Positions 53,565 to 61,891 of a stretch of DNA of 64,000 nucleotides are shown here, piece after piece (within the stretch, counting starts at the first letter, position 1; the number at the start of each line of letters is the position of its first letter). This DNA comes from an uncultured Bacilli bacterium. GTDB taxonomy: Bacteria > Bacillota_I > Bacilli_A > RF39 > UBA660. The translations under genes were made by a program, and so were the position numbers. Under the pieces are notes generated by a model, which was not told the origin of the DNA, did not search any database, and worked only from the letters and a program-made list of their open reading frames with translations. The stretch spans positions 186,001-250,000 of the forward strand of contig CALVOZ010000001.1 of assembly GCA_944350495.1 (NCBI GenBank). The letters run 5' to 3'.

Positions 53565-54290
53565 CTACAATCTTCTAATTTTATCTTCTTTATAATTTCT
53601 TTTTAAAAGGAATTTTTCTATTTCTTTATTTACAACATTAGATTTTGAGCTATGAAATATTTCATGACTTACATCATCTAAATATAATAACCATTTTTTA
53701 CCTTTAACATTGTCATAAACAAATTCTGAACTAGTTTGTGGCACAATATCATCAGCAGTACCTTGAATAATTAAAACTGGTTTCTCTAATTTACTTGGCA
53801 ACCCCTGTGAATTCTCAACTAGTTTAGCAAATTCTAACAACAAAGGAACAGATACTTTTAACATTCTTGATATTATTTCTTTTCCTTTATAAGTTTTTAT
53901 AATACTTGGGCCTTTTTTTATAAGTGTATCAAACTTATCAGTTAGTTTACTATCTTCATCTAAGTATTGAAAAGCCGGTGCTGCTAAAACTGCCTTTTTT
54001 ACTTCTTTATATTTAACTGCCGCATAGGCTGCTAAAATACCACCCATACTATGTCCAACGACATAAATACTATGATATCCCTTATTAATTAAAAATTCAA
54101 TATGTTCATCAACTGATTTAAGCCATTCAGCATTAGTAACATCACGTGTTAAATTGCACTCATGTCCTGGCAAAGTATAATTATAAACATCTAATTTCCA
54201 ATTATGATTTAATTCGTATTGCAATGGTTCTTCATCATATACTCCGCCGGCAAATCCATGAATAATTAAAACTGCTTTTCTAAATACCAT
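53565..54290 (-). CDS. Alpha/beta hydrolase (carboxylesterase or lysophospholipase-like)
   Basis: A 241-residue serine hydrolase. IIHGFAGG forms the oxyanion loop, VGHSMGGILA gives the nucleophile Ser81, IIQGTADDIVP the Asp region and DVSHEIFH the catalytic His. No signal peptide, so cytoplasmic. The layout is of carboxylesterase/monoacylglycerol lipase type. It lies between psd and queA, four bases after the decarboxylase gene, which could hint at a phospholipid link. The substrate is unknown. Confidence 0.9.
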   Translation of the reverse strand: MVFRKAVLIIHGFAGGVYDEEPLQYELNHNWKLDVYNYTLPGHECNLTRDVTNAEWLKSVDEHIEFLINKGYHSIYVVGHSMGGILAAYAAVKYKEVKKAVLAAPAFQYLDEDSKLTDKFDTLIKKGPSIIKTYKGKEIISRMLKVSVPLLLEFAKLVENSQGLPSKLEKPVLIIQGTADDIVPQTSSEFVYDNVKGKKWLLYLDDVSHEIFHSSKSNVVNKEIEKFLLKRNYKEDKIRRL

Positions 54291-54294
54291 ATTA

Positions 54295-55149
54295 TCACAT
54301 CTTTCTTCCTACAGTTTCAAATAATGATACTTTTGTTTCAATATCTTTAGCTGAATTTTCTAATATATCATCATCGACCTTTACTTTATCTTTTTCAACT
54401 AGGACAACAACAGTTGAACCACCAAATTCGAAATGGCCTTTTTCTTCACCACGTTTAACTTTTTTTACATTATTATTACATATTTTACCTACTAACATTG
54501 CTCCTATTTCCATTTGAACAATTGTTCCAAAATTATCAGTTTTTAAAATACTATATTCACGGGAATTTTCAGAAAAAACTTTATATTTTTTAAAAGCAAT
54601 TGGTTGAACAGTGTGCAAAACACCATCTATTTTTTTTGTAGATATAACATCAGCATTGTCAACATAATAATAATAGTGATAATTATTGACACATAAGCGA
54701 TAAATAAAACAATACCCACCTTTATATTTAGTCGCTAACTTTTTATCTCGTAATAATTCTTCAATTGTATATTTACTGTTCTTTATGTTTAAACATGTGT
54801 CGTCATCTATTCTATAAACTGTTAATAACGACTCTGCTGGCGCAACAAAAGCTTTTTGCGTTTTAGTTAACATCTTTTGAGGATTTTTCTTTTTGCGCAT
54901 AAAAAATTGATTAAAAGATTGATATTCTTTTTTTTCATATTCATTTAAATCTATCTTATAAGTTTTAATCATTCTCATAATTCGATGCTTAGATAAAGAA
55001 CTTTTTAAATATAGTGAACCAATATTGTTCATCCATCTTCTAGTCAATAATAGCAAAAAAATTCTCCCTATCACATTGTTATATAAAAGTGATAGAGCAG
55101 AATTTGTTTGTTCTTCAATATATTTTCGATTATTTCTATCGTAAATCAT
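54295..55149 (-). CDS. psd: Phosphatidylserine decarboxylase
   Basis: Psd decarboxylates phosphatidylserine to phosphatidylethanolamine. It is synthesised as one chain that cleaves itself before the Ser of the GST motif, visible as EFGGSTVVVL (Ser245), yielding the pyruvoyl-bearing alpha subunit. VAPAESLLTV, YCFIYRLCVNNYHYYYYVD and IGAMLVGKI are other family segments. The length of 284 residues is normal. It starts one base after the pssA stop, so both enzymes of the pathway are together. Confidence 0.95.
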   Translation of the reverse strand: MIYDRNNRKYIEEQTNSALSLLYNNVIGRIFLLLLTRRWMNNIGSLYLKSSLSKHRIMRMIKTYKIDLNEYEKKEYQSFNQFFMRKKKNPQKMLTKTQKAFVAPAESLLTVYRIDDDTCLNIKNSKYTIEELLRDKKLATKYKGGYCFIYRLCVNNYHYYYYVDNADVISTKKIDGVLHTVQPIAFKKYKVFSENSREYSILKTDNFGTIVQMEIGAMLVGKICNNNVKKVKRGEEKGHFEFGGSTVVVLVEKDKVKVDDDILENSAKDIETKVSLFETVGRKM

Positions 55150-55150
55150 A

Positions 55151-55798
55151 CTAATGCATAAACCTCATATATAATAAAACAGATGCCATAATAGCTGCTG
55201 CTACACAGCATGTAACATACCATACATTTTTCTTTGGTTTTTTAATTTTAAACTTAAAAACAAATAAGAATGCTACCAAAACAAATACTCCAAGATAGAC
55301 ACTAGCGAATACTTGTTCAGGCAATATATAGCGAAATATATATACTAATGGGAAAATCATTGCTGTAGTTGTTACTGGTAATCCTGTATAATATTTTACC
55401 GGTTCACTTTTAGTAGCAGTTAAATTAAAATAAGCTAATCTGCTAATTCCTCCAATTGTAAACAATGTAACGCAAATAACAGTTACGATTGGTTGTAATC
55501 CAATATCAAAATACTTACTAACTCCAAATAATGTAACAATTGGGAAAGCAATAAATGAAATCATATCAGCTAATGAATCCAATTGAATACCATATTCCAT
55601 ATCTTCTTCAGTCCGATTTTTACACATTCTTGCAACTTTTCCATCAAACATATCACAAATACCAGCAATCATTAAACAAATAATTGATGCAGTTAATTTA
55701 GGTTCTGCATAACCCAAAATAAAATAGATACCAATCATTGCTGAAAGAGTTCCTAAAAAAGTTACTATTACTGATTTATCATACTTCCCTATAAACAT
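55151..55798 (-). CDS. pssA: CDP-diacylglycerol-serine O-phosphatidyltransferase
   Basis: PssA makes phosphatidylserine from CDP-diacylglycerol and serine. The CDP-alcohol phosphatidyltransferase motif reads DMFDGKVAR followed by YGIQLDSLADM (Asp49, Asp52, Asp74 and Asp78 in this numbering). Six membrane helices span the 215 residues. The ATG at 55798 lies behind a TTGAGG site, and the TTG in that site is not the start. With psd it provides phosphatidylethanolamine. Confidence 0.93.
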   Translation of the reverse strand: MFIGKYDKSVIVTFLGTLSAMIGIYFILGYAEPKLTASIICLMIAGICDMFDGKVARMCKNRTEEDMEYGIQLDSLADMISFIAFPIVTLFGVSKYFDIGLQPIVTVICVTLFTIGGISRLAYFNLTATKSEPVKYYTGLPVTTTAMIFPLVYIFRYILPEQVFASVYLGVFVLVAFLFVFKFKIKKPKKNVWYVTCCVAAAIMASVLLYMRFMH

Positions 55799-55845
55799 AA
55801 AAAACCTCAATTTCTATACATGAATTATACCATATATAGACAAAA

Positions 55846-55873
55846 AAGAAAAGTATTAACAAATACTTCTCTA
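55846..55873 (-). terminator. Terminator of ruvB
   Basis: GAAAAGTATT-AACA-AATACTTCTC with one mismatch overlaps the ruvB stop codon, with A-rich sequence on the plus strand giving a U-tract. Confidence 0.7.
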
Positions 55874-56869
55874 TTTTTCAGGATATGGAATACCTAAGTG
55901 TTCATAAGCTTTTTTAGTAACCATTCTACCGCGACTAGTACGCTTCAATAAACCAGTTTGTAAAAGGTATGGTTCATATACATCTTCAATTGTTGTTTGT
56001 TCTTCCCCAATAGATGATGCAATAGCTTCAATTCCTACTGGACCACCATTAAATTTTTCAATAATAGACTTTAATAAATTATAGTCAGTATTGTCTAGAC
56101 CTAAACTATCAACTTTTAATCTATCAAGGGCTAATTTCGTAATCTCTAGATCAATATTACCATTCCCCATAACTAAAGCAAAATCACGAACACGTTTGAA
56201 TAATCTATTAGCAATTCTAGGCGTACCACGACTACGTCTAGCAAGTTCATAAGCAGCATCTTCATCAATGTTAACATCTAACACTTTACTAGTTCTTTTA
56301 GCAATCATCATAAGTTCTTCTTCCGTATAATAATTAAGCTTATTGATAATTCCAAAACGGTCACGTAAAGGTCCTGTTAAATCACCTGCTCTAGTTGTCG
56401 CTCCAACAAGTGTAAATGGTGGCAGATCAATCCTTATATTACGGCTGTTTGAATCACTTCCAACGATAATATCAAGTGTAAAGTCTTCCATTGCCGAATA
56501 TAATATTTCTTCAATAAAACGTGGAATACGATGAATCTCATCAATAAACAAAACATCCCCTGGTTCCAAACTAGAAAGAACAGCAGCTAAATCACCACTC
56601 TTCTCAATCGAAGGTCCACTGGTTGTTTTAATATTACTCCCAAGCTCATTAGCAATGATATAAGATAGCGTTGTTTTCCCTAAACCTGGTGGGCCATATA
56701 ACAATACATGATCTAAAGGTTCTTTACGCATTTTTGCGGCTTTAATAAATATACTCAAATTTTCTTTAACTTCTGTTTGCCCAATATATTCATCAAGGCT
56801 TTCTGGTCTTATGCTTTTCTCGAAACTGTCTTCATTTAATTTTTCAGCCGTCGTTAACCTCTCATCCAT
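55871..56869 (-). CDS. ruvB: Holliday junction branch migration helicase RuvB
   Basis: RuvB is the hexameric motor of branch migration. [16 protein letters not shown] begins the AAA+ domain. The Walker [18 protein letters not shown] Walker [10 protein letters not shown] sensor and the C-terminal winged helix with [13 protein letters not shown] are visible. The length of 332 residues is typical. The ATG at 56869 follows GAGGTG, so the upstream TTG extension is unlikely. RuvC is not in the window. Confidence 0.97.
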   Translation of the reverse strand: MDERLTTAEKLNEDSFEKSIRPESLDEYIGQTEVKENLSIFIKAAKMRKEPLDHVLLYGPPGLGKTTLSYIIANELGSNIKTTSGPSIEKSGDLAAVLSSLEPGDVLFIDEIHRIPRFIEEILYSAMEDFTLDIIVGSDSNSRNIRIDLPPFTLVGATTRAGDLTGPLRDRFGIINKLNYYTEEELMMIAKRTSKVLDVNIDEDAAYELARRSRGTPRIANRLFKRVRDFALVMGNGNIDLEITKLALDRLKVDSLGLDNTDYNLLKSIIEKFNGGPVGIEAIASSIGEEQTTIEDVYEPYLLQTGLLKRTSRGRMVTKKAYEHLGIPYPEK

Positions 56870-56926
56870 AATATTCACCTCACTCAAAAAATTAATAACA
56901 TTAAATTTTAATTCTAATCTTTATAT

Positions 56927-57481
56927 TTATTTTAACATTAATTTTAAAGCGTCTTTAATTTGTTCTTCAATACTAGTATCTGTTTTAATATTTGGTAACA
57001 CTTTTTTAATATCAGGCAATTTATAGCCTAAACCTTGTAAAACTTCAATCAATTCATCATAGTTATCAATTGGGGCACTAGATGCTGAAGCATTTAATTT
57101 ACCTTTTAAATCCAATATTATTTGTTTAGCTACTTTATCACCAATTTTAGGAAATTTTTTTAAATATAAAACATTTTCTCTTTCGATAGCATCAATTACA
57201 CCATTAATAGAACCGGTTGCCAAAATAGGTAATGCCATCTTACATCCTAAACCTTTTACATCAATTAATTTTAAGAAAAACTGTTTTTCTTCTAAACTAT
57301 GAAAACCGTATAATGTGTTTTCATCTTCACGAATATGTTGATAAATATAAACTTTAGTATCTTCTCCAATTGAATAAGAATATGGGTTACCAACATTGAT
57401 TAAATAACCAATACCAGCTACTTCCAATACAATATAAGTACTATCTATCTCTGTAATTTTACCATTCATATACTCGTACAT
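56927..57481 (-). CDS. ruvA: Holliday junction DNA helicase RuvA
   Basis: RuvA binds the four-way junction and loads RuvB. MYEYMNGKITEIDSTYIVLE gives the N-terminal OB fold, a helix-hairpin-helix pair with GLGCKMALPILA and FPKIGDKVAKQIILDLKGKL follows, and the C-terminal RuvB-binding domain ends the protein. At 184 residues it is standard. AGGTGATAAT precedes the ATG at 57481. It starts the ruvAB transcript. Confidence 0.96.
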   Translation of the reverse strand: MYEYMNGKITEIDSTYIVLEVAGIGYLINVGNPYSYSIGEDTKVYIYQHIREDENTLYGFHSLEEKQFFLKLIDVKGLGCKMALPILATGSINGVIDAIERENVLYLKKFPKIGDKVAKQIILDLKGKLNASASSAPIDNYDELIEVLQGLGYKLPDIKKVLPNIKTDTSIEEQIKDALKLMLK

Positions 57482-57524
57482 ATTATCACCTATCTCATTA
57501 TAACACAAACAAATGTTTTTGAAA

Positions 57525-57555
57525 ACAAAAAAGTAGAATAAATATTATTCTACAC
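57525..57555 (-). terminator. Terminator of the zinc-ribbon/TIM44-like operon
   Basis: GTAGAATAA-ATA-TTATTCTAC, with an A-rich run on the left, overlaps the stop codon of the 271-residue protein gene. Confidence 0.8.
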
Positions 57556-58360
57556 TTTGTTGTTTAACATTAATCTTTTTTACTAATCTAAATTCTCTTA
57601 ATCCTTGTACATGGGAATGACAATAACTACATACTGATGTCTCTGGAAGCGGAGCATTACAATTAGGACATAATTCTAACTTTTTAGTACTTGATGCAAA
57701 AGTTAATAAATAGGTCATGGCATGATACCTTGAATTACTTCCTCTTACTGTAACGCCATTAGCATCAACAAGATAATCATATAATGATACTTTTAATTCA
57801 ATACAATACTCAATTACACCATTTTCTTCTTTAGTACTAAGTAATTTAATATATTGTAAATTAAAACCTTCCATAACATTTCGCTGCCCTTTAAGTTTTA
57901 AAGTTTCTAATTGATTATAGTATGTATTATATAACTCATCAGATACCAATTCTCTTAAACGTTTATAGTCAAAATTCATCCAAGCCATTTGAGTTTCATA
58001 GAAAATATAGTAAGCAGATTTTAATAATTCTACATTTGGTGAACCTGCATATGCTTTCTCAATAGTCTGATAATTTAAATTATTATCATAAGTTCTTCTT
58101 TTCTTCTTTTCTTGAATATTTATAATTATAAATATTATAATTACAATTGATGTAGGGATTGGATATTCAATAAATAAATATATTAAATATATTATTGAAC
58201 CAGCATCACCATCTCCCCCACTACCACCACTATCATAACTAGTATCAAATCCAGAATCGTTAGCTAACAGTGAAAAATTATAATTGGGATTTTGAGATAA
58301 TAATATCCCCATAATAGTAATTATTCCTAAAATAAATAATAATGCATTTTTCTTATTCAT
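57545..58360 (-). CDS. Membrane protein with TIM44-like domain and zinc ribbon
   Basis: A 271-residue protein. A hydrophobic helix at the N-terminus (about residues 7-21), a short Gly/Ser/Asp-rich external loop, then a second helix (about 55-82) put the rest in the cytoplasm. A region from about 100 to 230 resembles the TIM44/MRPL45-like domain (FYETQMAWMNFDYKRLRELVSDELY). Near the C-terminus CPNCNAPLP and CSYCHSH form a zinc ribbon. It is the last of three co-directional genes. A protein-targeting or scaffold role is conceivable, not shown. Confidence 0.8.
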   Translation of the reverse strand: MNKKNALLFILGIITIMGILLSQNPNYNFSLLANDSGFDTSYDSGGSGGDGDAGSIIYLIYLFIEYPIPTSIVIIIFIIINIQEKKKRRTYDNNLNYQTIEKAYAGSPNVELLKSAYYIFYETQMAWMNFDYKRLRELVSDELYNTYYNQLETLKLKGQRNVMEGFNLQYIKLLSTKEENGVIEYCIELKVSLYDYLVDANGVTVRGSNSRYHAMTYLLTFASSTKKLELCPNCNAPLPETSVCSYCHSHVQGLREFRLVKKINVKQQSVE

Positions 58361-58368
58361 ATAAATAC

Positions 58369-58908
58369 CTAATTACTAATCCATTCAGTTAATATCCAAT
58401 CGTATTCAGACTTATTTATTTGAGCATTACAGTATGTACATAATCCTGTATAATTAAAATCTATACTGGCGCCACAATTTGGGCAATGTGCAGCATTTCC
58501 TATTTTAAGATGATTTCTCTTTAATTCAAAAGTCAAATAATTAGTTTTTTCAGTACGTGATTGATTATTACCGCAAACTAATTTTTTAGTTTGCTCATCT
58601 AAACAATAATCTAAAGCCCTAGAAACTAATAGCACCTGCACGACAAATTTATCTTCCATAATATTGACATTTGTTATAGACACACTTTTAACATTTAATT
58701 CATCATACATTTGAATTAAATTTTTACTTGCCAAATTATTTAAAATTTCTACTATTTTAGTTCGCATATTAGTACTTAATGAGGAATATACTCGTGATGT
58801 ATCTTTAAACATAATAGAATTCATCATAAGTACAAATATGTTACTAACTTTAGAATGAAAAACGCTTACATTAAAATCTGGTTCTAATTTAATTAATTCA
58901 TTTAACAT
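58369..58908 (-). CDS. TIM44-like domain protein with C-terminal zinc ribbon
   Basis: A 179-residue soluble protein. The main domain (FKDTSRVYSSLSTNMRTKIVEILNN, then beta-strands with VVQVLLVSRALDYC) parallels its downstream neighbour's TIM44-like domain. AAHCPNCGASI and GLCTYCNAQI form a CxxC...CxxC zinc ribbon. It follows the small membrane gene by seven bases and precedes its paralog by eight. Domain similarity between the two suggests a duplicated pair acting together. Confidence 0.75.
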   Translation of the reverse strand: MLNELIKLEPDFNVSVFHSKVSNIFVLMMNSIMFKDTSRVYSSLSTNMRTKIVEILNNLASKNLIQMYDELNVKSVSITNVNIMEDKFVVQVLLVSRALDYCLDEQTKKLVCGNNQSRTEKTNYLTFELKRNHLKIGNAAHCPNCGASIDFNYTGLCTYCNAQINKSEYDWILTEWISN

Positions 58909-58915
58909 AAATCAC

Positions 58916-59221
58916 CTATTTTTTAAAAAATAATCGCACTGTTAATACAAAAAAATGTGTCATTAAAAATACAAATGCCCAAGCTATAACCGCATAGAAA
59001 AATCCATCTAAATATTTATCTGCTACCACTAATATTCCATTTGGAAAATTTGCTAAAAACTCAGATATATCATTACTACCAATATTACGTGAAATAAAAT
59101 TTACAATTCTTAGAAAAATGTCTAATGAGGCAATACCATACGTAGCTTTAACTAATTTTCTACGATAGCAAGCCCAACAAATAATAACTATGATTAATAA
59201 CAATATAATAATTGCTTCCAT
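58916..59221 (-). CDS. Small membrane protein, first gene of the zinc-ribbon trio
   Basis: A 101-residue protein with an N-terminal helix (residues 2-18), a central amphipathic region and a C-terminal helix (about 73-96), ending RLFFKK. The ATG follows GGAGTGGTTTG; a TTG before it is not needed. It is in tight series with two TIM44-like/zinc-ribbon genes, so it may anchor their complex. The family is unknown. Confidence 0.7.
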   Translation of the reverse strand: MEAIIILLLIIVIICWACYRRKLVKATYGIASLDIFLRIVNFISRNIGSNDISEFLANFPNGILVVADKYLDGFFYAVIAWAFVFLMTHFFVLTVRLFFKK

Positions 59222-59253
59222 CAAACCACTCCTTAGTATAATAATATTATATC

Positions 59254-59278
59254 AAAAAAAGTGCCTTATTGGCACTCT
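59254..59278 (-). terminator. Terminator of the TraB/GumN lipoprotein gene
   Basis: AGTGCC-TTATT-GGCACT with an A-run (59254-59260) on the plus strand as U-tract. Confidence 0.85.
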
Positions 59279-59284
59279 TAATAT

Positions 59285-60256
59285 TTATTTTTTTTCTACT
59301 GTATATCCGCGATTTTGTAATAAATTAATTATACCTTTATCACCGAAATAATGAGCACTTCCAACAATGTATAGTACATCCTGGTCGCCTTTTAACAACT
59401 CTTCAATTTTATCAGTCATACCTATATTTCTATCATCAATCATAACTTTATTATATTCTTCATATAATTTTTTTTCTGCTTCAGTCATAGTATTCATTAA
59501 ATTAGCTGTATCATCATTTAACAATATTTCAAAAGCTTCAACATTTCCTTTTTCCCATAATTCTAGCATTAATTTTAGTGTTTGTGCCCCAGTATCTTTA
59601 TCAGTTTTTAAATTATTTTTTAAAGTAAATTCCTGTATTTCTGGAGAAAAATTCATAAGCATATTCATTTGAAATTCAACTGATTCAACCTCAATAATAC
59701 CTTTACCATCTTCCTTAGCTTTATTAATAAAATACATATCTATACCATTTTCACTATCTAAGCCAGATTCAGCAATCATATCATCGCTCAATAGCGAATC
59801 AATTGCCCATGGTTTAAACATCAATAAAAGATCTATAGTTTCTTCATTAAAATATGAAATTCCATATTTTTTCACATAATCGACCAATAAATTATATGTT
59901 TCTTCTGAAATATGATCTTTAATTGTAGTTCCATCAGTATAAACCATTTCTTCAGACATTTTCTCAGTTATCTCAGGGCTAATATTAGTAACATCACATT
60001 CTACTGCTATTGCATCTGATAACTCATAAGCATCTAATATTTTTTCTTGTAATGGATATGTTTTATCATCTGCCACATGAATTGATCCTACTAAATAAAC
60101 AGTTGCCGTATCTGATTTAACTTCCCATATTAATGCATCATTATTATTTACTTCAACTTTCGGTTCATCTTTTATTTCTTCATTTGTTTTTCCGCAACCA
60201 ACAAATACAACTAATATAGTTAACACTAAAAATAATTTTATAAATTTATTCTTCAT
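59285..60256 (-). CDS. TraB/GumN family lipoprotein
   Basis: A 323-residue lipoprotein with the signal MKNKFIKLFLVLTILVVFVGC and lipobox VGC. The mature protein has LIWEVKSDTATVYLVGSIHV, IAVECDV, KAKEDGKGIIEVES and the terminal VLYIVGSAHYFGDKGI, the features of the TraB/GumN (PrgY, ERVL-like) superfamily. Human TIKI belongs to the same fold and is a metalloprotease, but function in bacteria is mostly unknown. The ATG at 60256 follows GGAGGAAGTT; the upstream frame gives an unlikely N-terminus. It has its own terminator. Confidence 0.88.
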   Translation of the reverse strand: MKNKFIKLFLVLTILVVFVGCGKTNEEIKDEPKVEVNNNDALIWEVKSDTATVYLVGSIHVADDKTYPLQEKILDAYELSDAIAVECDVTNISPEITEKMSEEMVYTDGTTIKDHISEETYNLLVDYVKKYGISYFNEETIDLLLMFKPWAIDSLLSDDMIAESGLDSENGIDMYFINKAKEDGKGIIEVESVEFQMNMLMNFSPEIQEFTLKNNLKTDKDTGAQTLKLMLELWEKGNVEAFEILLNDDTANLMNTMTEAEKKLYEEYNKVMIDDRNIGMTDKIEELLKGDQDVLYIVGSAHYFGDKGIINLLQNRGYTVEKK

Positions 60257-60284
60257 AACTTCCTCCATTTTAATTATATCATAC

Positions 60285-60312
60285 AAAAAAGAATTCATAA
60301 AGAATTCTTTCT
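60285..60312 (-). terminator. Terminator of the HD-domain/LRR-transglutaminase operon
   Basis: AAAGAATTC-ATAAA-GAATTCTTT, with A-rich sequence for the U-tract, overlaps the stop codon of the HD-domain gene. Confidence 0.8.
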
Positions 60313-61891
60313 ATAGTTGTTTTTGTCCAATTGTATTTGTAATTGGTTCTAAGAAGAATGTTAACCCATCAGGTGTATTACAAGCATTGTATCTTAAGTT
60401 ATAATTTTTACTTAATTCATACTCTACTACATCACTAACAGTAATATCACCGCCACCACTACCAATAAGCGGATAATAATAAGAATATATCATCTTTCCA
60501 ATATTACTATTAATAATATCTAAAATAGGAGTTAATTGTTCGGCAATTCCATCTCTGCCATACAAATCTCTTTCTATTAAAACACGCTCATAAGCATATA
60601 ATTGTTCCTTAATAATTAACCAATAAGGGGAATCATCAGGTGTCTGAGTTTTTTCTTTATAATAAAGTACTCTTTGCTTAATCATTTTAATATCCAATGA
60701 ATTATAAATATAAATCATGCGATATACGCCAGCTCCTTTTTTATCGCTTGGCTTAGCAGTGTCTAAGATACTTTTATGTACATAATTAAACGGAATATTA
60801 ATTGCTATAAATTTTTCTGGTGCTATTCTATTTTTTACATACCTTTCATCTTCATGATTAGATTTATTCCATGGCATTCCAGTTACAATAGCTTCTTCTC
60901 TGGAGTATGCAGGACTTGGCTCATGCATTTTAACATTTTCACAAACAAAAGTCACACCGCGTTCAATAAATTCCCTAGCAGCAGTTGCATGCCTTTTTAA
61001 TAATTCAATATCGACTACTGATATCCATCTATCAAAATTTCCACCAGCAAAGTTTCGTGGAACTTTTAGTTGTCTTTTTTTCATTTCTTCTTGTGATAAT
61101 ATTCCGTGTTTTAATACACTATTAATTTTAAAGAAATCAAAGCCAACACTATGTACACAAGGTGCACCTTTAATATTATCCTCATTTACTTCAGGGTAAT
61201 TAATTTTCATTAATTCATAATAAAAAGCATTTAATTCTTCAGCAAATTGAACAAGTTGTTTAGCTTCATCAAATCTTAGATAACGGGGATTTAATGATTC
61301 AAAACCAGCATCACCAAAACGTTTTCGATCTAAGGCATCAGCATCTTTTAATAATCGAGCTAATTTGTAATAATAAACTAAATAGTTTTCCAATGCAGGT
61401 GTTAATTCAAATTTTTCATCAAGTAAATCTAATTTATCAGCAAAATCTACAAATGAAGCCGTCTCTTGCTTATCAATTCGACTATGTGCATCAATAATAG
61501 CTTTTAATAGCAGTAAATAATATTTATCTTGGTAAAGTGGATTATCTCCAACTATTTTTTCAATATTATCAGCGGATGCTAAACCATGCATTGAATTTTC
61601 ACTATTATCCGTTCTTCCTGTATCATGATAAAGAGCTGCATCAAATAAAATTGTACGATATGGTTCTTCTAAATTTAACTCGTTAGCCAACAAATATGTA
61701 AACATTAGTACTTTTTCACTATGATATTGACCATGTACTAATCCCTTATATAGTGTTTCTTTTTTCATTTGTTGTAAAATTTTAGATAACTCATTAATTT
61801 TTTCTTGACCCAAACCGTCTAAAACTTTTTTTAGTGTTGGAAATTCACTAAAATCATAAGAATCTTTATCATTAATTATATTAAATAGCAT
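60311..61891 (-). CDS. HD-domain phosphohydrolase fused to an unknown C-terminal domain
   Basis: A 526-residue soluble protein. The N-terminal HD domain shows HGQYHSEKV (His57), LYHDTGRTD (His89, Asp90), MHGLAS (His102), DAHSR (His136) and KDADALDRKRF (Asp185), a complete HD/PDEase metal set. From about 245 to 400 is a second domain, beginning VHSVGFDFFKINSVLKHGIL, with WISVVD and KFIAINIPFNY strands. Its opening is reminiscent of ADP-ribosyltransferase/KptA/DarT-type folds, but no family can be assigned. The start overlaps the upstream LRR-transglutaminase gene by 11 bases, a translational coupling. Confidence 0.75.
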   Translation of the reverse strand: MLFNIINDKDSYDFSEFPTLKKVLDGLGQEKINELSKILQQMKKETLYKGLVHGQYHSEKVLMFTYLLANELNLEEPYRTILFDAALYHDTGRTDNSENSMHGLASADNIEKIVGDNPLYQDKYYLLLLKAIIDAHSRIDKQETASFVDFADKLDLLDEKFELTPALENYLVYYYKLARLLKDADALDRKRFGDAGFESLNPRYLRFDEAKQLVQFAEELNAFYYELMKINYPEVNEDNIKGAPCVHSVGFDFFKINSVLKHGILSQEEMKKRQLKVPRNFAGGNFDRWISVVDIELLKRHATAAREFIERGVTFVCENVKMHEPSPAYSREEAIVTGMPWNKSNHEDERYVKNRIAPEKFIAINIPFNYVHKSILDTAKPSDKKGAGVYRMIYIYNSLDIKMIKQRVLYYKEKTQTPDDSPYWLIIKEQLYAYERVLIERDLYGRDGIAEQLTPILDIINSNIGKMIYSYYYPLIGSGGGDITVSDVVEYELSKNYNLRYNACNTPDGLTFFLEPITNTIGQKQL

